Of a DNA stretch of 64,000 nt, positions 19,682 to 28,374 are shown piece after piece. The position numbers and the translations under genes are program-made. The notes beneath the pieces were generated by a model that made no database searches, was not told the DNA's origin, and worked only from the letters and a program-made list of their open reading frames with translations. The stretch spans positions 434,001 through 498,000 of the forward strand of contig NZ_FRYK01000001.1 of NCBI RefSeq assembly GCF_900148835.1, written 5' to 3'. Source of the DNA: Flavobacterium cucumis. Its GTDB lineage: Bacteria; Bacteroidota; Bacteroidia; Flavobacteriales; Flavobacteriaceae. Position 1 is the first letter of the stretch. Each line of letters starts with the position of its first letter.

Positions 19682-20923
19682 TTATCCTTCCAATTCTGTT
19701 TTAAGGATGTTCATAACATCCATGATTGTCTCTTCTTCTAGATCTGTTCTTCTAACTAGATCAGCAACATCTTGTTTTAAAACACTTCTAGCTGTATCTA
19801 AACCTATCTTTTCAAACTCTTCAATAATCCATCCTTCGATCTCATCAGAAAACTCTCTTAATTCAACATCATCTTCTTCCTCAGCTGCGCCTTCACGAAT
19901 AACATCAATCTCATAACCTGTCAATAAACTAGCTAACTTAATATTGTTTCCTCCTCTACCAATAGCCTTTGAAACCTCTTCAATTTTTAAAGATACCTCT
20001 GCTGTTTTAGCTTCCTCGTTAATCTTAACCGAAGAAACTTTTGCTGGACTCAAAGCTCTTGTAATATATAATTGCGCATTTGCAGTATAATTAATCACAT
20101 CTATATTCTCATTACCCAATTCACGCACTATTCCGTGGATACGAGAACCTTTCATCCCTACACATGCTCCAACAGGATCTATTCTGTCATCATAAGAATC
20201 TACTGCAACCTTAGCTTTTTCACCAGGTATACGAACAACCTTCTTAATTGTAATTAAACCATCAAATACCTCTGGAATTTCTTGCTCAAATAATTTCTCC
20301 AAAAATTCCGGTGCCGTTCTTGACATTATAATCTGAGGTTTATTTCCCTTCAGTTCAACATTCTCAATTACACCTTTAACGTTATCCCCCTTCTTAAAAT
20401 AATCATTAGGGATTTGCTTCTCTTTTGGCAATACAATCTCATTTCCTTCATCATCCATCAAAATTACAGCTTTTGGACGAACATGATGCACTTCAGCTGT
20501 GTAAATATCACCTATTAAATCTTTGAACTGCTTGTATAAATTTGTATTATCGTGTTCATGAATTTTGGAAATTAAATTCTGACGTAGAGCTAAAATTGCT
20601 CTTCTTCCTAATTGAAATAATTTCACTTCCTCAGAAACATCTTCACCAACCTCAAAATCTGGCTCAATTTTTCTTGCCTCAGACAAAGAAATTTCAGAGT
20701 TTGGATCCTCAACCTCTCCATCTTCAACTACGACACGATTTCTCCAAATCTCCATATCTCCTTTATCAGGATTGATGATAATATCAAAGTTATCATCCGA
20801 ACCGTATTTCTTCTTCAATGCATTTCTAAACACATCTTCTAAAATTGCCATCAGGGTAACTCTATCAATGAGTTTATCGTCTTTAAATTCTGAAAACGAT
20901 TCGATTAATGCAATATTCTCCAT
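19682..20923 (-). CDS. nusA: Transcription termination/antitermination factor NusA
   Basis: 413 residues. NusA binds RNA polymerase and modulates pausing, termination and antitermination. Domain order is the N-terminal polymerase-binding domain (about 1-130), S1 (about 135-200) and two KH domains (about 210-350), with VGACVGMKGSRIHGIVRELG and SKAIGRGGNNIKLASLLTG carrying the KH GxxG loops. An acidic C-terminal stretch (EEEDDVELREFSDEIEGW) and one short helical segment follow, shorter than the E. coli tail. It lies 13 bases after rimP; NusA may act on the hairpin in the rimP leader. Confidence 0.97.
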   Translation of the reverse strand: MENIALIESFSEFKDDKLIDRVTLMAILEDVFRNALKKKYGSDDNFDIIINPDKGDMEIWRNRVVVEDGEVEDPNSEISLSEARKIEPDFEVGEDVSEEVKLFQLGRRAILALRQNLISKIHEHDNTNLYKQFKDLIGDIYTAEVHHVRPKAVILMDDEGNEIVLPKEKQIPNDYFKKGDNVKGVIENVELKGNKPQIIMSRTAPEFLEKLFEQEIPEVFDGLITIKKVVRIPGEKAKVAVDSYDDRIDPVGACVGMKGSRIHGIVRELGNENIDVINYTANAQLYITRALSPAKVSSVKINEEAKTAEVSLKIEEVSKAIGRGGNNIKLASLLTGYEIDVIREGAAEEEDDVELREFSDEIEGWIIEEFEKIGLDTARSVLKQDVADLVRRTDLEEETIMDVMNILKTELEG

Positions 20924-20936
20924 GTCAACTCTATAT

Positions 20937-21404
20937 TTAAAATGATATTATAACAACTGCTTCTTTTATATTAATGTAGGAAATTTCTATTTTTTTGTCA
21001 ACAGTTTCTTTTCCTTTACCTATCTTTTTTGGCTCACGAGCTTGCCATTCAAGAATGATTTTTTCGTCATCAGCTGCAACTAATTTTGCCTCAAACTCCT
21101 CTGAATTAGCTGTTTTGACTTTTAAAACCCTGCCAATATTTTTTTTAAACTGCCTAACCAACTTTAGCGGACTCGAAATACCCGCAGATGCAACCTCCAA
21201 AGAAAAATCTTGCTCATCACGATCCAACTTACTCTCAAGCGCTTTGCTAACATCGATACAATCCTGAAGATTCACGCCAAAATCCCCATCTAAAACAACA
21301 CTAATCTTATTAGTATCATTGATAGAGAAATCTATTAAAAAAAGATGCGCATAATCTAGTAAAACCGCATCCAACACCTCCTGAACTTTGCTTTTAAATG
21401 TCAT
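20937..21404 (-). CDS. rimP: Ribosome maturation factor RimP
   Basis: About 155 residues from the ATG at 21404 ([16 protein letters not shown]). Upstream in-frame starts would translate through the leader hairpin at 21418-21438 and are rejected. RimP helps late 30S assembly. The family core is seen in [24 protein letters not shown] and the conserved [25 protein letters not shown], followed by the small C-terminal barrel. It is first in the conserved rimP-nusA-infB operon; the promoter box is at 21468-21475. Confidence 0.95.
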   Translation of the reverse strand: MTFKSKVQEVLDAVLLDYAHLFLIDFSINDTNKISVVLDGDFGVNLQDCIDVSKALESKLDRDEQDFSLEVASAGISSPLKLVRQFKKNIGRVLKVKTANSEEFEAKLVAADDEKIILEWQAREPKKIGKGKETVDKKIEISYINIKEAVVIISF

Positions 21405-21417
21405 ATTTTTATAAAAA

Positions 21418-21438
21418 GAGGCACGCTCAGCGTGCCTC
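21418..21438 (-). terminator. Terminator-like hairpin in the rimP-nusA-infB leader (candidate attenuator)
   Basis: GAGGCACGC and GCGTGCCTC form a perfect 9-bp stem with a 3-base loop. On the minus strand it is followed by TTTTTAT, and it ends 14 bases before the rimP ATG. There is no upstream gene on this strand for it to terminate, so it lies within the operon's own leader. Confidence 0.7.
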
Positions 21439-21467
21439 ACAATTATTTTGCTCTTGTAATAACTTTG

Positions 21468-21475
21468 CAAATATA
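21468..21475 (-). promoter_or_regulatory. Putative -7 box of rimP-nusA-infB
   Basis: Minus-strand TATATTTG. Transcription starting about 6 bases downstream would give a leader of roughly 55 bases containing the hairpin at 21418-21438. Confidence 0.55.
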
Positions 21476-21571
21476 CAAAAAAATAATAAAAAACACATGG
21501 TCTATTTAGATAATTTTAATACCTTTATAAAATGATATAAATATACCATTTTAACAACCTAAAACAAACTT

Positions 21572-22396
21572 ATGAAACGAATTTTAGTTCCAACAGACTT
21601 TTCCAAGCATGCAGAGTACGCTCTAAAAGTAGCCGCTCAAATTGCAAAAAAAAATGATGGTGAAATCTTTTTAATCCATATGCTGGAATTGCCAACCTCT
21701 GGAAATGACGCTTTATCAACATCTCACGAAATACCAGAATTAATGTTATTCAAAGATGCAGCGGTAAACAAATTAGACGCCATAATGAATGCCGATTACT
21801 TGTCTGGTATAAAAATTTCTAAAATCATTCAATTTGAACTTGCTTTTGACGGAATTTTAAAAAATGGCAAAACACAAAATGCAGACTTGGTTGTAATGGG
21901 ATCACATGGCGCTAAAGGCTTCCAAGAAATGTTTATAGGATCTAACACCGAAAAAGTCGTTAGACATTCTGACATCCCAGTATTAGTAATAAAAAAGGAA
22001 GAGGAAAATTTCAATGTTAATAAATTTGTTTTTGCATCTGATTTTTCAGACGAAGCAAAAAAACCATTTGAACAAGCAAGTGCTTTTGCAGAAAAATTTG
22101 GAGCAAAACTACACCTAGTAAACATAAACACCCCTAACAACTTTAAATCAACAAAAGTTGCCCAACAAATAATAGATGATTTCATTTCTGAATTCAAAAA
22201 TACAAACCTATCTACACACATTTATAATGACGTTAATGTAGAAAAAGGAATACTACACTTTGCTAAAAGCATTGACGCAGATTTAATAGGAATGTGTACT
22301 CATGGAAGAAAAGGTTTAGCTCACTTCTTCAATGGAAGTATTAGTGAAGATTTAGTCAACCATGCTAAAAGACCCGTAATTACTTTCAAAATATAA
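21572..22396 (+). CDS. Tandem-domain universal stress protein
   Basis: 274 residues made of two UspA domains (about 1-143 and 150-274). The first domain has a start typical of the family (ILVPTDFSKHAEYAL) and the ATP-loop pattern G-x2-G-x9-G-S in MGSHGAKGFQEMFIGSNTEK. The second has CTHGRKGLAHFFNGSISED in the same place. Both loops look able to bind nucleotide. Proteins of this type accumulate under starvation or stress in the cytoplasm; the specific target is not known. It is a single gene with a strong terminator after it. Confidence 0.92.
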   Translation: MKRILVPTDFSKHAEYALKVAAQIAKKNDGEIFLIHMLELPTSGNDALSTSHEIPELMLFKDAAVNKLDAIMNADYLSGIKISKIIQFELAFDGILKNGKTQNADLVVMGSHGAKGFQEMFIGSNTEKVVRHSDIPVLVIKKEEENFNVNKFVFASDFSDEAKKPFEQASAFAEKFGAKLHLVNINTPNNFKSTKVAQQIIDDFISEFKNTNLSTHIYNDVNVEKGILHFAKSIDADLIGMCTHGRKGLAHFFNGSISEDLVNHAKRPVITFKI

Positions 22397-22408
22397 AACA
22401 AGTAATTT

Positions 22409-22450
22409 CCATAAAAAAAGACTGAGAATATTCTCAGTCTTTTTTTATGG
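22409..22450. terminator. Terminator after the universal stress gene
   Basis: A perfect palindrome of about 42 bases around AAGACTGAGAAT/ATTCTCAGTCTT, with A7 before and T7 after, so it can work in both directions. Confidence 0.88.
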
Positions 22451-22483
22451 AAATTATCAAACACAAACAGCCTAAAAATAAAA

Positions 22484-22512
22484 AAACTCCACTAAAAATA
22501 TAGTGGAGTTTT
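22484..22512 (-). terminator. Terminator of tRNA-Gln
   Basis: AACTCCACTA and TAGTGGAGTT form a 10-bp stem with a 6-base loop. On the minus strand it is followed by TTTTATTTTT and lies 3 bases after the tRNA end. Confidence 0.85.
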
Positions 22513-22513
22513 G

Positions 22514-22584
22514 TTGGCCCACAAGGACTCGAACCTTGAATGACGGTACCAAAAACCGGAGTGTTACCATTACACCATGGGCCA
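22514..22584 (-). tRNA. tRNA-Gln (anticodon TTG)
   Basis: 71 bases. The acceptor stem TGGCCCA/TGGGCCA is perfectly paired. The D arm is GTGT-AATGGTA-ACAC, the anticodon loop TTTTGGT gives UUG (Gln), and the T arm is CAAGG-TTCGAGT-CCTTG. The closing base pair of the anticodon stem (27-43) is a mismatch as I read it. The 3' CCA is not encoded (A then ACA follows). It is flanked by a well-spaced promoter (22615-22645) and a terminator, so it is a stand-alone tRNA gene. Confidence 0.95.
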
Positions 22585-22614
22585 ATACCTAAACAACCTT
22601 TTCGATTGCGAGTG

Positions 22615-22645
22615 CAAATGTATGACATATTTTTTATTCTGCAAA
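22615..22645 (-). promoter_or_regulatory. Promoter of tRNA-Gln
   Basis: On the minus strand TTTG (22645-22642), a 19-base spacer and TACATTTG (22622-22615). This matches the Bacteroidota -33/-7 consensus with exact spacing. Confidence 0.75.
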
Positions 22646-22740
22646 TTTTTCTAAAAAAAATATTAAAAAAAATAATTACCCAACATTATAAACAAAAAAA
22701 TAGTTTCTTTGTAGATGAATATAGAAAACCTAATTACAAT

Positions 22741-25700
22741 ATGAATTCATTCAACTTTAAAAAGTGGAACACTATTCTAGGATGGTCTACTTTTATTGTA
22801 GCACTAACAACTTATTCATTAACTGTAGAGCCAACATTAAGTTTTTGGGATTGCGGAGAATACATAGCAACTTCTGCAAACTTAGAAGTTGGACATCCGC
22901 CTGGAGCTCCTTTATTTCAAATGTTAGGCGCTTTTTTTGCAATGTTTGCTACCAGCACAGACAAAATAGCGCTAATGGTAAACTATCTTTCTGTCTTTTC
23001 AAGTGCTTTTACTGTACTTTTTATGTTTTGGTCCTTAACATTGTTAATGAAAAGGATTTTCAAATCAAAAGAAACAAACGCAAAAGGACAAGATATAATT
23101 ATTCTTGGTAGTGCTTTTATCGCAGCCTTAACTTTTACTTTTTCAGATAGTTTTTGGTACAATGCAGTTGAAGCAGAAGTGTATGCAATGGCAACTTTTC
23201 TAATCGCATTATTATTCTGGCTGGGATTACGCTGGGAACAGGAACTAGAAACACCAAGAGGAAATAAATGGCTATTAATCATTTCTCTTGTTATCGGACT
23301 TTCATTTGGAGTCCATTTCATGGCTCTTTTGACGTTTCCCGCTATAGGATTTCTATACTTTTTCAAAAAATATAAAAAAGTAACCATTAAAAATTTCATT
23401 ATAGCTAACATTGTAATTGTAGCTATCTTACTTTTCATTTTTAAACTGTTATTACCATACACGCTCGCTTTCTTTGGAAAAACAGAAATTTTCATGGTAA
23501 ACAGCCTTGGAATGCCTTTTAATTCAGGAACCATTTTTGCCTTTATTTTAATTGTTACCATGTTTTATTTTGGTTTAAACTACACCAAAAAGAAAGGTCA
23601 TGTTTTTTATAATACGCTAATTTTATCTACGCTTTTTATTCTAATTGGTTTTTCAACTTGGTTAATGTTACCTATTCGAGCAAATGCCAATACACCAATT
23701 AATGAAAACAGACCCTCAGATGCAGCAGAAGTTTTAGCTTATTACAATAGAGAACAATATGGAGAACAAAAATTATTTTATGGCCCTCAATTCTCTGATG
23801 CCTACTCAGGATTAGATCCTGAAACTCCTTTTTTGGATGAAAAACCAAATTATGAAAGAGATTACAAAACAAAAAAATATGTAATTACAAACAACTTTAA
23901 AAACGCAAAACAAAACACTGACGATGCTCACAAGGCACTTCTTCCAAGAATGTGGAGCAACGATCATGCTGTAAATTATATGACTTTTGGTGAACCTCTA
24001 GAATTCAGAATAAATCCTGAATATTCACATGAAGACGAGTTGGTTCAAATTGTAACCGATTTCAGAAAAGCTTATGCTACAGGTGAAGTAGATCTAAAAG
24101 GTTATGATAAATTCCTTAAAACCTATGGCGAATATCTAATCGTTGACAAACCAAGTTTTATTTCAAACATGAAATTCTTATTTCAATATCAATTTGGGTA
24201 TATGTATATGCGTTATTTAGCATGGAATTTTGTAGGCAGACAAAACGATGAACAAGGAAAATATGATGATTTAAAAGGAAACTGGCTTACTGGTATTGAC
24301 GTTATTGACGAAATTTTCATAGGTTCACAAAAAAACCTCCCCTCAGACATTGCAAACAATAAAGCTAGGAACATTTATTTTGGTATTCCATTTTTACTGG
24401 CTCTGATTGGTATTGTTTTTCATGCACAACGCGATATAAAAAGTTTTTATGTCCTATTAGTTTTATTTCTTTTTACAGGTTTAGCATTAAAAATATATTT
24501 AAATGAGAGACCTTTTGAACCAAGAGAAAGGGATTATGCATTAGTTGGTTCGTTTTATGTATTTGCCATGTGGATAGCATTTGGAATTTACGCAATTTTT
24601 GATTGGATCAAACAGTACCTAGCTCCTAAAATCGCGATACCAATTGTTTTAACAATTTGTTTGTTGGCTTCACCTATTCTAATGGCTAAAGAAAACTGGG
24701 ACGATCATGATCGATCTGATAAATACACCGCTTTGGCAATGGCAAAGGCTTACTTAGATTCTTGTGAACCTAACGCCATCCTATTCACTATTGGTGACAA
24801 TGACACTTTCCCTCTTTGGTATGCTCAAGAAATTGAAAGATATAGAACAGATGTTAGAATTGTAAATACCAGCTTATTCATGACTGATTGGTACATCGAT
24901 CAAATGAAAATGAAAACACACAATTCAGAGCCTATTCCAAGCTCGTTTAACAGAGAACAATACAAAGGAAGTAGAAGAGACTATAGCTTGTATGTAGAAC
25001 GTACCGAAGAACCTTTACTACTTGATGAAATGCTTAAATTCATTGCATTAGACGACGATAGAGCAAAAATAAAATTAGAAAGCGGAAATCAAGTAAATTA
25101 TTTCCCTTCTAAAAAAGTTATTCTCCCTATTGACAAAAATACAATCATTAAAAACAAAGTGGTGAGCCCTAAATATTATGATTCTATTGTTCCGCAAATT
25201 GAATTCACCATCAAAGACAAAGCTATTTACAAAAATCGTTTAATGATGTTAGACATTGTAAATCAAAACAACTGGAAAAGACCAATATATTTCACAGGAG
25301 GAAGTTTTGGTGAAGATGACTACATTTGGATGAAAGACTACCTTCAATTAGATGGTATGTGCTTTAAATTAGTCCCAGTAAAAACATCAGTAAAAGATCC
25401 AAATCCGATGGAAATGGGATACATCGATTCAGAGAAAATGTATGAAATCGTAATGAAATGGGATTGGGGAAATAGCGAAAGCCCATTCATTTATCATGAC
25501 CCTGAAACGCGTAAAAATAGTATATCATATAGAACGAATTTAGCTCGTTTAGCTCAAACTTTAATTAATGAAGGTAAATTAGATAAAGCCGAAAAGGTAA
25601 TTGATTTAGCCATGACAAAGATGCCGCTCGAATTCTTTGAATATTATTCACTATTAGAACCATTTGCTGCTGGATATTATGAAGTTAATCAAAAAGAAAA

Positions 25701-25941
25701 AGCTAGAAACTTACTTTCTAAGCTAATTAAAAAACAACAAGAAATGCTAACTTATTTTAATTCCTGGAAACCAAGTGATCAAAATTTTAGTGCAATGGAC
25801 ATTATGTTGGATATTGAGCAATACAGAAGCTACTTACAAGTTGCCAAAAACGCAAGTGATTCTGAATTTTATGATGCAGAAAAAGTAAAATTCAACAATT
25901 ATAACAAAATGTTTGCTCGTTTTGGCAGAAGAATGGAATAA
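22741..25941 (+). CDS. DUF2723 (TMEM260-like) multi-spanning membrane protein
   Basis: 1066 residues from the ATG at 22741; an upstream in-frame start would overlap the tRNA and is rejected. The N-terminal DUF2723 domain has the acidic motif FWDCGEYIATSANLEVGHPP (residues 30-50), typical of GT-C-like glycosyltransferase folds. About ten to twelve membrane segments follow to residue 650. A soluble region then includes ILFTIGDNDTFPLWYAQEIE and a helical TPR-like C-terminus. The human relative TMEM260 is an O-mannosyltransferase. A role in O-glycosylation of exported proteins, which Bacteroidota do extensively, is plausible but inferred. It is a single gene with a terminator behind it. Confidence 0.87.
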   Translation: MNSFNFKKWNTILGWSTFIVALTTYSLTVEPTLSFWDCGEYIATSANLEVGHPPGAPLFQMLGAFFAMFATSTDKIALMVNYLSVFSSAFTVLFMFWSLTLLMKRIFKSKETNAKGQDIIILGSAFIAALTFTFSDSFWYNAVEAEVYAMATFLIALLFWLGLRWEQELETPRGNKWLLIISLVIGLSFGVHFMALLTFPAIGFLYFFKKYKKVTIKNFIIANIVIVAILLFIFKLLLPYTLAFFGKTEIFMVNSLGMPFNSGTIFAFILIVTMFYFGLNYTKKKGHVFYNTLILSTLFILIGFSTWLMLPIRANANTPINENRPSDAAEVLAYYNREQYGEQKLFYGPQFSDAYSGLDPETPFLDEKPNYERDYKTKKYVITNNFKNAKQNTDDAHKALLPRMWSNDHAVNYMTFGEPLEFRINPEYSHEDELVQIVTDFRKAYATGEVDLKGYDKFLKTYGEYLIVDKPSFISNMKFLFQYQFGYMYMRYLAWNFVGRQNDEQGKYDDLKGNWLTGIDVIDEIFIGSQKNLPSDIANNKARNIYFGIPFLLALIGIVFHAQRDIKSFYVLLVLFLFTGLALKIYLNERPFEPRERDYALVGSFYVFAMWIAFGIYAIFDWIKQYLAPKIAIPIVLTICLLASPILMAKENWDDHDRSDKYTALAMAKAYLDSCEPNAILFTIGDNDTFPLWYAQEIERYRTDVRIVNTSLFMTDWYIDQMKMKTHNSEPIPSSFNREQYKGSRRDYSLYVERTEEPLLLDEMLKFIALDDDRAKIKLESGNQVNYFPSKKVILPIDKNTIIKNKVVSPKYYDSIVPQIEFTIKDKAIYKNRLMMLDIVNQNNWKRPIYFTGGSFGEDDYIWMKDYLQLDGMCFKLVPVKTSVKDPNPMEMGYIDSEKMYEIVMKWDWGNSESPFIYHDPETRKNSISYRTNLARLAQTLINEGKLDKAEKVIDLAMTKMPLEFFEYYSLLEPFAAGYYEVNQKEKARNLLSKLIKKQQEMLTYFNSWKPSDQNFSAMDIMLDIEQYRSYLQVAKNASDSEFYDAEKVKFNNYNKMFARFGRRME

Positions 25942-25949
25942 CAAATAAT

Positions 25950-25994
25950 AAAATGTCCCAATAGGAAGAGATTTCTGTTGGGACATTTTTTAAA
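25950..25994 (+). terminator. Terminator after the DUF2723 gene
   Basis: AAAATGTCCCAA (25950-25961) pairs with TTGGGACATTTT (25978-25989), followed by T's. Confidence 0.85.
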
Positions 25995-26008
25995 ACTAAT
26001 TTTACTTA

Positions 26009-26647
26009 ATGAACTTCGGTTGGGTAAAAACAAATAAATGGATTAAAAAGATTTTCAATGACCTGACTTGGGATATTCCAAATTCAGATAATAAAATCTA
26101 TTTAACTTTTGATGATGGCCCAATTCCTAAAGTAACCGAATGGGTTTTAGATCTTTTAAAATCCGAAGAAATTAAAGCAACATTTTTTTGCATTGGCGAT
26201 AACATCAAAAAACATCCTGAAATTTATAAAAGAATACTGTCTGAAGGACATCAAACAGGAAATCACACTTTCAACCATTTAAACGGCTGGAAAACCGAGA
26301 CAAATAATTATATCGATAATTTCAAGTTGTGCGAAACTGAAAACTTAAAACTGAATACTGAACACTCGTTTTTATTTCGTCCTCCTTACGGAAAAATTAA
26401 ACCCAGTCAATCAAAAGCAATTCGACAATTAGGCTACAAAATAATTATGTGGGATGTTTTGAGTTATGATTTTGATTCCTCTACTTCAAAAGAGAAATGC
26501 CTAGAAAATGTAATTTCATACACAGTACAAGGGAGTATAATAGTATTTCACGACAGCATTAAATCAGAACAAAATTTAAAGTTTGCTTTGCCTAAGGCAA
26601 TAAAAGTTTTAAAAGATAAGGGGTTTACTTTTGATGTAATTCCTTAG
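26009..26647 (+). CDS. Polysaccharide deacetylase family protein (NodB-like)
   Basis: 212 residues covering one NodB homology domain. The catalytic motifs are LTFDDGP, the metal-binding HxxxH in GNHTFNHLNGW, FRPPYGK, MWDVLSYDF and VFHDS. All expected catalytic residues are present, so it should remove N-acetyl (or related acyl) groups from a glycan. There is no obvious signal peptide; the N-terminus (MNFGWVKTNKWIKKIF) is short and basic, so the cellular location is uncertain. Its stop overlaps that of the convergent thioredoxin-like gene by three bases. Confidence 0.92.
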   Translation: MNFGWVKTNKWIKKIFNDLTWDIPNSDNKIYLTFDDGPIPKVTEWVLDLLKSEEIKATFFCIGDNIKKHPEIYKRILSEGHQTGNHTFNHLNGWKTETNNYIDNFKLCETENLKLNTEHSFLFRPPYGKIKPSQSKAIRQLGYKIIMWDVLSYDFDSSTSKEKCLENVISYTVQGSIIVFHDSIKSEQNLKFALPKAIKVLKDKGFTFDVIP

Positions 26648-26940
26648 ACTTGTTCTTGCACTAATGAAATTAAAGTGTTAGCATCAAGTTCGCCACTTTG
26701 TCTCCATACCATTTGACCTTCTTTATAAATCATTAAAGTAGGCAAGCCTTTAATACGAAGTGCTTCGGCTAACTCTTGATTTTTATCCACGTCAATTTTA
26801 ATTACACGTGCTTTATCTCCCAAAGCAGCTGCTACATGACGGATTACTTCGTTCATAGCTACTGAAGGTTCATTCCACTCGGTAAAGAAATCGATTAGTA
26901 CAGGTACCTGAGCATCGATAAGTTCTCCAAATTTTGACAT
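26644..26940 (-). CDS. Thioredoxin-fold protein lacking the active-site cysteines
   Basis: 98 residues from the ATG at 26940 (MSKFGELIDAQVPVLIDFF). The fold is recognisable from VLIDFFTEW, KIDVDKNQELAEALRIKGLPTLMIYKEG with its cis-proline, and the C-terminal helix. The usual WCxxC is WNEPS, so both redox cysteines are missing and no disulfide chemistry is possible at this site. The remainder is well conserved, suggesting selection for a non-redox role such as binding a partner. A TAnnTTTG box is at 26993-27000. The upstream in-frame ATG at 26982 adds residues that do not resemble the family. Confidence 0.88.
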   Translation of the reverse strand: MSKFGELIDAQVPVLIDFFTEWNEPSVAMNEVIRHVAAALGDKARVIKIDVDKNQELAEALRIKGLPTLMIYKEGQMVWRQSGELDANTLISLVQEQV

Positions 26941-26992
26941 AAATTGCAATTTATTAGTATCAAAAAATAAATTTTTACACAAAAATAATATA

Positions 26993-27000
26993 CAAATGTA
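26993..27000 (-). promoter_or_regulatory. Putative -7 box of the thioredoxin-like gene
   Basis: Minus-strand TACATTTG, 52 bases before the ATG at 26940. Confidence 0.45.
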
Positions 27001-27014
27001 GCATTTTTACTGAA

Positions 27015-28244
27015 TCACGCTACTTTTTCTCCTTTTTTTAGTTCAATAACCGTTATTTCAGGCATAATCCCTACCCTACCTGGATAGGCATGAAAGCCAA
27101 AACCACGATTTACATAAATATATCTTCCTGCATTTTCATACAATCCTGCCCATTGTTTGTAAACATATTGTACTGGACTCCATTTTATCCAGCCTGGTAT
27201 TTCTATTCCAAATTGCAACCCGTGAGTATGTCCTGAAAGCGTTAAGTGATAATGATTAGCATCGTGCTGAATTTTTTCATCCCAATGACTTGGGTCGTGA
27301 CTCATCACTATTTTGAAATCTTCTTTATTTAAACCTTTTGAGGCTAAATTTAAATCGCCACGCTCTCCGAATTTCCTTCCCCAATTTTCAACACCTACGA
27401 TTGCCAATTCCTGATTGTCTTTTTTGATTTTCACATGCTCATTCAACAACAATTTAAAATCAATTTTGTTGTGAATAGCTTTAATGTTTTCAAAATTTTG
27501 CATTTTAGTTTGTTGCGAGGGCCAATTAACATACTCACCATAATCATGATTTCCAAGTACTGAGTACTTCCCGAATTTTGGATTATGAATTCCTTTAAAA
27601 GTATCAATCCAAGGATCCATTTCAGTTGCATGTGTATTTACAATATCACCTGTAAACAAAACCATATCTGAATTTTGTTCATTAATCAAATCGATCGCAT
27701 ATTGGATTTTCTCAGCATCATCAAAACTCCCACTGTGAACATCCGAAATGTGTGTTATAGTAGTTCCATCAAAAGCATCTGGTAAATCAGGAAAAAATAA
27801 AGTTTGTCTGATCACTTTGTAATTGTATTTTCCAATAGTAATTCCGTATAAAAAAGAAGCAAACGGGATAGCTGCTATACCTAAAGCTATTTGACTCACA
27901 AACTTTCTTCTTTCGGGTAAAAAACCATCGGAACCGCTTTTTGTTATTACACCAAACAATCCTGCAAAAAAGCGAACTATATCTTCTCCAAATAAAATGA
28001 TAGTCAATAATAGTTTAGGCACATAAAGCAACAACAACAGTCCAAAAGTCATCATTGTTTGCGGTGTTTGTCCAACACTCCTATCAAAATGATACAACTG
28101 ATAAATAATGTAAAATAAAGCAATTGCAGATGTTACATAGTAAAAAACAAAAAACCACTTCGATTTAATCAAAGTCTTAAACGCCTGAAAAGCATAGATT
28201 TCAAGAATTATAACAAACACTAAAAAAACAATCCAACGAATCAT
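27015..28244 (-). CDS. Membrane-anchored metallophosphoesterase (YkuE-like)
   Basis: 409 residues. Three or four membrane segments occupy the first 150 residues (about 1-20, 33-52, 65-90 and 115-135). A calcineurin-type phosphoesterase domain follows, with all metal motifs: HISDVHSG, FTGDIVN, GNHDYG, SHDP and SGHTHGLQFG. The substrate is not known; relatives of similar layout have been described as UDP-sugar or phospholipid-related phosphatases or have no assigned substrate. It is a single gene on its strand, with a 32-base gap to the thioredoxin-like gene. Confidence 0.9.
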   Translation of the reverse strand: MIRWIVFLVFVIILEIYAFQAFKTLIKSKWFFVFYYVTSAIALFYIIYQLYHFDRSVGQTPQTMMTFGLLLLLYVPKLLLTIILFGEDIVRFFAGLFGVITKSGSDGFLPERRKFVSQIALGIAAIPFASFLYGITIGKYNYKVIRQTLFFPDLPDAFDGTTITHISDVHSGSFDDAEKIQYAIDLINEQNSDMVLFTGDIVNTHATEMDPWIDTFKGIHNPKFGKYSVLGNHDYGEYVNWPSQQTKMQNFENIKAIHNKIDFKLLLNEHVKIKKDNQELAIVGVENWGRKFGERGDLNLASKGLNKEDFKIVMSHDPSHWDEKIQHDANHYHLTLSGHTHGLQFGIEIPGWIKWSPVQYVYKQWAGLYENAGRYIYVNRGFGFHAYPGRVGIMPEITVIELKKGEKVA

Positions 28245-28314
28245 TAGCTCTTTTTTTTTTGCAAAGTAACTACAACTTTGTCAATTCAATACCTATTTAT
28301 TAAAATTTTAACGA

Positions 28315-28353
28315 TTAAAAAAGGCTGTAAAACTAATCCGATTTACAGCCTTT
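28315..28353 (-). terminator. Terminator of the DUF4394 gene
   Basis: AAAGGCTGTAAA (28320-28331) pairs with TTTACAGCCTTT (28342-28353). On the minus strand a T-run follows. Confidence 0.82.
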
Positions 28354-28374
28354 GAAATTAATAACTAAAACTCT

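Noticed and set aside
22540-22740. N-terminal extension of the DUF2723 protein
   Set aside because: Would be translated from inside the tRNA-Gln gene and gives a non-conserved stretch; the ATG at 22741 begins the family sequence.
22983-23561. 192-codon frame antisense to the DUF2723 gene
   Set aside because: Lies wholly on the opposite strand of a clear membrane protein gene; basic, low-complexity translation typical of an antisense shadow.
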